Assembly: GCA_003313425.1 (NCBI GenBank)
Contig: NHZP01000007.1
Location: forward strand, 124,001-188,000
Reading direction: 5' to 3'
DNA length: 64,000 nucleotides
Origin: Pseudopyrenochaeta lycopersici
Taxonomy: Eukaryota; Ascomycota; Dothideomycetes; Pleosporales; Pseudopyrenochaetaceae
Part shown: positions 56,501-64,000 of the stretch, piece by piece
Layout: each line of letters opens with the position of its first letter
How positions within the stretch are numbered: position 1 is the first letter of the stretch
The notes under the pieces: model-generated
Told to the model about the DNA's origin: nothing
Databases searched by the model: none
The model's input: the letters and a program-made list of their open reading frames with translations, nothing else
Program-made: the position numbers and the translations under genes

Positions 56501-59151
56501 GCGGGATATTGGAACAGTCCCACGACAAATGCCCACTGGTCCATTTCCCAATACATGCGCAGCAAGCCCAGTCGCGAAGCCACTACTACTTCACTCTTCC
56601 AGCCAATAAAGCTCTTGAAATTGCCTCACTCATTACTTTACAAGTCTCTCGTTGAGGCTCTCCAATCTCAACTTAAAGCGGCAATGCTGGAAGTCCCTGC
56701 CGTAGTGTCAAACTTTGAAGCTGAAGTCTTGTATGACCCACCCTTTCTACACGTTTTTATACTAGAAGCAGAAACAGAACAACTGTTCGAGCGGGTTTTC
56801 TACCTCTTCTAGCTTCGCTCTCTGCCTTTTTCACGATATCTGTGCTCGATTAGGTTCGAGGCAAGTAGGATATCCAGCAGGTAGCCCTAATCTATTTACA
56901 GCGTCCAGTCATGGGTTGCTAAAAGCCTACACTTGACTATTTTTGCAACCTTTTGCGCCCGTACTGCGCCACCTCGAGTCGCATGAAGCCTTGTTTCTTC
57001 ATCAATCTAGTTGTCTTTCGCACGACAAGACAACCAAGACCTTGTTCTGTATCCTGCAGGCTTTTTTGTTTCACAAGCATTGGTCCAGGTATGCGGTAAG
57101 AAGTCGTATTGATCGCGATCCATTTTCCGGCCATGATGATCCAGGAGCCTTGCTTCACATTGCTCCACCTCAACATTTCAGCATGCAGCCACTAATCTTC
57201 CTCTTCTATTTTGACCATGCCACACATACCCTGCACCTTGAGAATCTTCACATGGCGGGTTCGGGCTCTAATTGCGAATGCAGAGAAATTCCCACCAACG
57301 ACAAAGGACTGGCGAACTTGCAGAAACCGACTAGTTCTTGTCAGCTATCTGCGAAGGCTGCATGATGGCGTTCTTCTTGTCAGCATGCCGTGTACATAAG
57401 GGCCAAAAATTTCCGTGCCAGTAAGTAATGCCAAGGTCAGAATGATGCATAGTGGGTAATTGTAGCATAATCTCTTCGTGCTTCAAAATATGAGACAAGG
57501 TAAGAGATAGGCTAACTAATATTAGGCATTGAGGAGTAGAATGTTGCGAAGTCATTGGATTCCCGAATAGAGGTCAGGTGAGTGGCTGTACTTCCCGTTG
57601 AACGCGTCAGCTCTCTCAGCTACCAGCCCTGTAGGACCCAACAAACCGATTATCGACAGCCCCAGCCCAAAGGCTTGCAATCCTGACCGCTATCGGAGCG
57701 CCCGTCAAGACAAGCATCTACTCAAACAAATCAAGGTCTTGCAAGGCCAGGACTGCTGTCAGCCTTGGACGGATAAGCCACACGGCAAGGCTTCAACGTC
57801 CGATTCTCACTGCGTTATACTCCACAAATCGCCACTGCATTCTCACTGCATGCATTAGACACCAAGCTGTACCAGGTGGAAACTTCCGTTGTACAAGAAT
57901 CTTGCGTTTGACATGCATGAAATTGCTTCCTGCACATCCGCAACGAATACCTGATATTGGCTTCTCACCATGTTGAGTTACTTTCCAGCGTCACGCGACA
58001 TCGCCCCATAGCCTTGCCATGTTGACCGCTGTTCACATCTTCTTACCGCGACTAGAAGAATTCAGATATGGATGCGCAGGCTCAAAAGGGGCGCCTAGTG
58101 TACTGGGTGCAAATGCTAGTCGCAACCGCAGAAACGACTGCAATGGGGAAATGTCGAACGAGTCAGACGATAGACGCACGAGCAGGGCCTTCGTTAGCCG
58201 TTTATCGAAGCAGATGTCCTCCAGTTCGCTTTGCAACATATCTACTAATCAAAATGCTTCGCAGTCTTCAACCTTAAAAATTTGAAAATGGCAATTTTAG
58301 CCTTTCTGGTGAAGGTCTGCTTGTACAGCAAACCCCATCGAGGTGGCCACAATTGCTTCAAGCCTTTCCCTTGTAGTCTTTCTCTTACGGTCTCCTTCAG
58401 TTCCCTGCACAGACTGCCACTATTGAAGAGAATGACGATCTACATCGTTCACAATCTGCACCATCTGATAACAAGTCTTAGTCGTATTAATTTTCTTGTT
58501 GTAAAACCGCTATAACCAGTCCGTCTCAGGCAGGCTATGAGAGGAATGCATTGAATTACTATCAGCAACGAGGAGGCGCAAGCACAACATCTTCGTTCCT
58601 TGCAGTATAGATTCAGGCACTGGTACCTGTGCGCGCGGATGCGTGTGCATGCATGCAATCAACTGCCTTTCTACCAGGTCGCCCAAAGGTGACAAGGATA
58701 CCGGGGCTGTAGATGGCGTGCAAAGGCTGCAAAGGAGATTATACATCTGCTAGGGAAATGACTTGCTGAAGATGGCCATGTGTAGCGAAGTTTTACCTCC
58801 TGCCGAAGGTGTTACGGCATAAAGCCATGTGGTTTGGACGAGTATGCATCGTTGCCCCCTTGAATCTTGAGATTGAGTTTTGCAACATGCCATGACGAAT
58901 CTAGCGCCTGATGTGGAATTGTGACATCCTGCAGGTACGAAGTACCATTATAAGCTGAACCTTAATCATGTACGGCGAAGGTCAAGCAGCCGAGATCGGG
59001 TCGTACTTCCATCTTCATTCGACGCAGGTTTCAGCTCTTACTTTCAAGTCCGTGAACCAACTGGGTGCCATCTACTTTGATACTCGTTCGACCAAAGATT
59101 GTAGAAGCTTCTCACCTACAGTTGCTCCATCAGCTCTTGCAATCTCGCAGT
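53521..59151. other. 5.6 kb gene-poor region
   Basis: I find no family resemblance on either strand. Frames of 60-140 codons are scattered (for example 54643-54945 minus, 56286-56609 plus, 56943-57365 plus, 58019-58285 plus), but none joins to another through convincing GT-AG introns. Composition is near average, so it is not an obviously mutated repeat block. A rapidly evolving short secreted protein or a long non-coding RNA cannot be excluded. Confidence 0.5.
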
Positions 59152-60288
59152 TCATGACTCAGTCTCCCAAATCAATGTCTCCATCCTCGTTAACTGCATA
59201 ATCGTCCATCCGCTCTTCCCTCCAAACCCTTGCGCACTCATAGTAAACCATCTATTCTCCTTCTCGTCCCCCTCAGCGGTTCCGCTCCCATCCATAGTAA
59301 CGTCCTGCATACCGTTGGTCCTGCTCTTTCCCTTGAACGCCCGGTCTCGGACCATGATGAACAGTTCTCGAGCAAAGACTGGTGAAATGAAGCCTTTCCA
59401 GCTAATCCGGACCAGGTTGCTCGGTCTAGCCCCATTGCCGAAGTCTGGAATCTCGTAACGTGACAAGTGGGGATCCACATGGTCCTCTTTCCCAAGCCGA
59501 GGCGAGTCTAAAATCAGCATGTGGAGATATTCGTAAAGACTTAAAGCATCATGCTCGGCGTAAACAGCTGTCAGATCGCCCGTCGTGAGGGTTGGCACGA
59601 GCACACTGTCCAATTTGGTAACGCGAGGTTCGAATGTGTGTGTCCAGGGCGCATGTTTGCTAATAACCTCCGCTCCCTGAGCCAACGACTCGGCAAAGCT
59701 CGGATTGAAATTGTAGAAGAGCCAAGTAAGCGACTGGTTCAGTACATTCTTGCACGCCCACTCCAGTCTTGAGAACCGTTTCTTGCCATGCTTCATCGAT
59801 GCCTCCCTCAGATTGTATTGGACAATCCAACGCTGCTTTTGGTGTTTCTTCCCGCCATCTTCTATAGGCGTGCCTTGTAGGCCACAGCGCTCGTATGTTG
59901 GACGGTCGAGCTCCATCTTCAAGATTCCCTCATATAGGTCGAAGCGATTGTCAACACACAGCCTTCCCTCGCTCAGCATCATGATATTTCCTTGCTTGAT
60001 GTAATTCTCCAGGAACTCGCCCTCAATCACCTCCCCCAGCTTCAAGTGTAGCCTAGCATACTGTGGCCGCCCGAGCCTGTCGTTGCTTTCCAGGGCTATT
60101 TTTACAGACTCCCATATCTCTTCTGGTAATATCAAATCAAGGCTGTGGCTGAAATGCTGCGTATTGAAAGTCGCGAACGGTTGTTTCTTGGTTGAAACAT
60201 TTTGGGGGTCGACGTACGAGGGGAGGAGGCTGTGCGAGAAGTATGTTTTTGTGTCAGAGCTGGAATCCGTGCGATGAATGTCGAGCAT
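59152..60288 (-). CDS. RPP40: RNase P/MRP subunit Rpp40
   Basis: The single-exon 378-residue protein resembles human Rpp40 and its fungal counterparts in two blocks. Around residues 90-140, YIKQGNIMMLSEGRLCVDNRF... and ERCGLQGTP match the region FIKKG...LSLDKDTYEETGLQGHP of the animal protein. Near the end, WFTMSAQGFGGKSGWTI matches WVTLSVQGFADSPVSW. Rpp40 is a protein subunit of nuclear RNase P (tRNA 5' processing) and/or RNase MRP. The start fits family length; no presequence is present. It is divergent from the NLR gene, 551 bp apart. Confidence 0.8.
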   Translation of the reverse strand: MLDIHRTDSSSDTKTYFSHSLLPSYVDPQNVSTKKQPFATFNTQHFSHSLDLILPEEIWESVKIALESNDRLGRPQYARLHLKLGEVIEGEFLENYIKQGNIMMLSEGRLCVDNRFDLYEGILKMELDRPTYERCGLQGTPIEDGGKKHQKQRWIVQYNLREASMKHGKKRFSRLEWACKNVLNQSLTWLFYNFNPSFAESLAQGAEVISKHAPWTHTFEPRVTKLDSVLVPTLTTGDLTAVYAEHDALSLYEYLHMLILDSPRLGKEDHVDPHLSRYEIPDFGNGARPSNLVRISWKGFISPVFARELFIMVRDRAFKGKSRTNGMQDVTMDGSGTAEGDEKENRWFTMSAQGFGGKSGWTIMQLTRMETLIWETES

Positions 60289-60839
60289 TGCATGCGCTAC
60301 GACGATTAGCAGGTGAGGTGGGCGGGTGCAAGCTTTGTTGGCGATGCGCCTGGCAAAATTTCGTGGGGGTAAGCCAGGGTCGCGTGGGTCGCGTTCTCAG
60401 CCTCAAATCTTGGCCTCAGACACGTCGGCTTGCGAACATCAACTTCGACTCCGGCACTGTCCGGTAGAGGCCAATGTCGATTCATCCACGCCGAGCCCCG
60501 CGCCAAGTGACTAGATTCTATATGTTGACAGGCAGCAAACAATTCAGGTCCATTTTGACGGTCGTGTTTCTGATGTTTCTGACTGAAGTACCTATATCCA
60601 CAGAACCCGAATAGAGTTCAGGATAAATCGTATAAGGACGCTAGGAACGGTCACGATGCTATTCCGCGCCATTCCCATCCAAGATGCACGAAGCTCAGCC
60701 ACAGTGAATAGGCTGCAGCATGTCTATGTTGATTTCTCGCGTCTCCTCATCGCCTTTAAATTTGCATCCTCTCACAGCGAACACCTTTGTATGAGACAGG
60801 ATACTTCTTCGACTTATTTTATAGCCCTGGCTTGCAGAC
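60289..60839. promoter_or_regulatory. divergent promoter, RPP40 / NLR
   Basis: It contains TATA-like AT-rich patches near 60735-60760 and a plus-strand frame at 60656-60997 that overlaps the NLR start but shows no homology. An upstream NLR exon cannot be excluded. Confidence 0.35.
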
Positions 60840-63800
60840 ATGACAAGCCCCACTACCATCACAATCACCCACAACGCGCCAAGCCCCGCAATATACAACA
60901 CATGCAACAATTCGACCTCATGCTCAACCCAACCAGACCAGGTGCTTCCCAAAGCTCCTATAACCAAGACGAATGCATCGACCTCTATACATGCTGAGAT
61001 AGAGAAACTGGCGGAGAAGTACATTTTCCGCCATGATGAGAAATTCGCAATGTTCCTACAAAGTCCGCCAGCGTCACCCCCCAAGGTCGTTCTTGTGCAT
61101 GGAGAGAAAGGCGCTGGGAAGACATCATCATGTCGTGACTTTGCGCGAAGAGCTTGTGAATTGTAAAGTTTTATTTGGTCGACTGGGCACAATATGGATA
61201 TTACTAACATCGGAACAGAAATCACTTCCGCCACACCTGGTGGGTCGGAGCCAACAGTATGCCGATATTGGAGACGGATTTACTGGCAGCCATATCCGAT
61301 TTCACGACTCCGGACCGACCCGGAATACCCTGGATGCAAATTGTCCGTGACTGTCTCGCCCAGTTGCAGGAACCTTGGCTACTCATACTGGACAACACAT
61401 GTGTGGACGCCCTGAAGGAGCTGCACTCGATCCTTCCCAAATGCGGACCTGGGCTCATCGTCTTAAACACTGTGATGCGTCCACAACTCGTTACCGGCTT
61501 TGAATTCGAGTCTCTCCCATGTCGGAATTTGAACTCGGAGCAGGCTGTAAGCTTGCTGAAACACCTTGCCGACGATTGCGAGTCCAACGATGAGGCCTAC
61601 CATGATATTGCAAAACGTCTCAACTATTTGCCCTTTGCCTTGGACATTGCTGGTATCTGCATGAAGAACATGAAACGAATGAGCACATCATTCAGTCCGA
61701 GGTTGTACTTAGATATCCTCGAGCACGAGCCTCACGAGTTTATGACATACACAGAAACCTGGAGCAAATCGAAGACATCAGTTGATGAAGTGATCTCTGC
61801 AGCAATATGCCAAGTACAAGATGACTTTGACTCTGCCTGTCCGGATAAGACCTGGTCTGCCCAGGATGCTCTTCGGCTTTTATCTTTTTTCATCTCGGAG
61901 AACATTCCCCTAGATATCATGCCCTTCAACCAATGGACCACAGGAGCCGGCCGTTTTGCTCGTGAGACCCAAACGGACTGGATACGTCGACATGTCGAAG
62001 CAATCGCCGGTACCTATCCCTGTGTGGATTGGTCAAAGTTCCATTGGCTCAAATTAATGGAAATTTTGAATGAATATCATCTCCTGGATATTCGCAAACG
62101 TGGCTCAGCGAATACATATTCGATGCACTCCCTTCTCTTGGATTGGGCACATGACACGTTTCGCGAGCAGCCAGATCGTTTTACAACATGGAAAACAACT
62201 GCTGCTACCATTATTGCATCGGCGAGGATATTCCATGGAAGAACGCATCCTGAAAGAACTGTGCTACTTTCGCAACTCCACCCACAGTGGGAGGCATGTC
62301 TAAGTTCAAAACTTGGCAACCAGCAAAGTAGGGATGCTGAGATCATCCCGGCTTTGCCAAACGAAATATCGACTCTAGCTTCACCCAAAGCGAGAGCTAT
62401 CCAGGACATGGCCTTTGAAGATATCGAGATCCGAAAAGCGCGTGGTACATCAAGGGACATCATTGAATGGTCTCAAGCTTTACTAAACATACGTGTAGAG
62501 AGCCTTGACAAACGGGCTATCCTAGAATCTCGTACACAGTTAGGCGAATGCCAAGAAATTTTGGGCAATCATGCCAAAGCTCTTGATGAGCGCAGAGCTG
62601 TTCTGAGCCTGTTAGAAGAGAACAAAATGAGCGATGATTATCTTTACGCTGTCCTCGATGTTGCGAAGAGCCTCAAAAGGCTTGGCAATTATAAAGATGC
62701 GTACGAGTTGCTCCAGGGGGCACTTACCACGACTTTAGGAAGGGCTGGAGACGCTCGTGATGATCGAGTGATGCTCGTGCATAAGATGCTTGGGATTGTG
62801 TGCCAAAGGACCGGGCGTTTTCACGAGGCTATAGAGATACGGAAGGCCTTGTTGGAGGCACTTATGAGCAAAGGCTACCCCGAAGATCATGCGGAGATAC
62901 TCGATGCAAAGACCAATCTAGCACATAGCTATGTTGGTGGATCCGAAATTCAGAAGCAATATGCCCTTGTCCTCCACAGAGAAGTGGCAGCCTCCGAGAA
63001 ACGAAGTCTACCAGATGACCACCCTCGTGTACTTTTGGCCACGGAGAACCTTGCTTGCAGTCTAATCCTTGTCGATACATCGAAAAGTCTGGAAGAGGCC
63101 CATGACATACTGGTCAAGTCTCTCGCGGTCAGGAAAAAATATGCAGGAGAATATCATGCCTTGACGATCAAGGCTCGCGTTAGACTCGCAGTCTGCGAGA
63201 TTTCTATGCACAAATCTGGTCGTTGCGAGCAAGCTTGCCAGGAGTTCAAGATGTGCCTCCAACATCAAACTTCGCAAATGGGTGAAGACAGTGAAACCAG
63301 GTTCTGGGCAATGCAGGCACTTGCCGGTGTGTACTTGAGAAAAACCGACCCGCCGCGTCTTCCGCGATTCTGCTACACAGGTCTCGCGATTCAGATACTC
63401 ATATACGAAACCTATCTCAGTAAGTTTGGCTCGGAAAACCCACACATGATGATACCCACGAAGCTTGTGGCAAGTGCCTTGGAAAGAATTGGTTGCTGGC
63501 AAGCGGCCCTGCCGTTTCGAGCTCAGGTTGTCCGTCATCTACGAAACTCAGAAGCTTCTGATGGGAGGCGCTTTAAGGCAGAGCATCACTTGGCACAGAA
63601 TTTGGGTAATTCTCCACATCAGGAGCACCGAGAGGACGCAAAACGACTGTTCCGTGATATCTTCGCCAAGGCCAAACTCCGAGGAGTGGACGACCTGCCT
63701 GCAAATATGGATCTAGCCTCCTTCGTTTTGCCTTACATTTACTTTCTTCAGAATCAAGGCATGTTCGAGGAAGCGAGCACTATCATCGCAGAATTGCTGA

Positions 63801-64000
63801 GTGACCCGGAACTCTTCGCCAAGTTGCAAGAGCATTCGAATGAACTGAGAGCTCTACAAGAAGAGTGCGACAAGAGAATACCAGTCGATAAGGATGCATC
63901 GTTCGACTTCTACGAAGCGGTGCAAAAGAGAAATTCTTTCAAGGACAACATGATGGAAGACTGCGCTGAGTTTTCAGATCACAAATTTTCGGCTTACATG
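60840..64000 (+). CDS. NB-ARC/TPR NOD-like receptor (3' end outside the window)
   Basis: Exons 60840-61162 and 61219 to the window edge give at least 1,035 residues with no stop. The 56 nt intron lies just after the Walker A helix. Walker A is VVLVHGEKGAGKTS (about 83-96), Walker B is WLLILDN (about 160), the GLPLA-like motif is LPFALDIAG (about 243), and an MHD-like YSMHSLLLDWA (about 407) marks the end of the STAND ATPase. A long series of kinesin-light-chain-like TPRs follows from about 525, with units such as LGEC...KALDERRAVL, HKMLGIVCQRTGRFHEAIEIRKALL and NLACSLILVD. Fungal NB-ARC/TPR proteins are thought to sense non-self and can trigger heterokaryon-incompatibility-like cell death. 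The N-terminal 80 residues are Thr/Ser/Asn-rich with no recognised effector domain, so an upstream exon or an amyloid-like signalling segment are both possible. Confidence 0.85.

Noticed and set aside
56943..57365. 140-codon plus-strand frame in the gene-poor region
   Set aside because: The His/Cys-rich sequence lacks domain features, and the opposite strand is equally open; not supported as a gene.
60840..60930. RHIM/amyloid-type signalling motif in the NLR N-terminus
   Set aside because: The segment is Asn/Thr-rich, but I see no clear pattern of the known fungal motifs; only a profile search could decide.

Overview
This is nuclear DNA of a filamentous ascomycete (Pezizomycotina). Nearly every gene has short 45-125 nt GT-AG introns. 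The gene content is typical of a plant-associated or litter-degrading mould: a GH62 arabinofuranosidase, a laccase, a short tyrosinase, an etherase-type GST, a C2H2 plus fungal-specific transcription factor, and a NOD-like receptor with TPRs. I could not fix the class or genus. All exon structures were worked out by hand from splice signals, frame and family resemblance. Where exon phases are said to add up, this was checked arithmetically.

Left part (0-16.5 kb): an orphan membrane protein (-), a striking degenerate P-type Ca2+-ATPase-like protein (+), a secreted GH62 enzyme (-), a complete secreted tyrosinase (+), a mitochondrial membrane protein (-) divergent from a small methyltransferase (+), a large membrane glycoprotein (-), a GST (+) and a Nudix hydrolase (-). 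From 16.5 to 20.1 kb the sequence is AT-rich and decayed. It holds a broken aminoglycoside-phosphotransferase-like kinase with tryptophan-to-stop lesions and a second frameshifted relic.

Centre (20.1-42.6 kb): a tight cluster of ten to eleven metabolic genes with no polyketide or peptide synthase backbone. It contains an AhpD/CMD-like protein, an FAD aromatic hydroxylase, a DUF3500 protein, an NmrA-like reductase/sensor, a nitroreductase-like protein, a P450, an MFS transporter, a PRISE-type enone reductase, a mitochondrial glutaryl-CoA-dehydrogenase-like enzyme, a fumarylacetoacetase-family hydrolase, and a 981-residue C2H2/Fungal_trans regulator at the right edge. The set reads more like a degradation or detoxification pathway (hydroxylate, reduce, beta-oxidise, hydrolyse) than a biosynthetic one. 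Promoters in the cluster repeatedly carry GTGGGG/GTGGGA or the reverse complement, a plausible C2H2 target. This cluster is my best candidate for an undescribed system.

Right part (42.6-64 kb): an aldo-keto reductase with a probable mitochondrial presequence (+), an F-box protein (-), a GC-rich Sir2/Hst1-type sirtuin (+), a laccase (-), a secreted Thr-rich protein with internal Kex2-like sites (+), a 5.6 kb stretch with no recognisable gene, the RNase P/MRP subunit Rpp40 (-), and an NB-ARC/TPR receptor (+) that runs off the right end.
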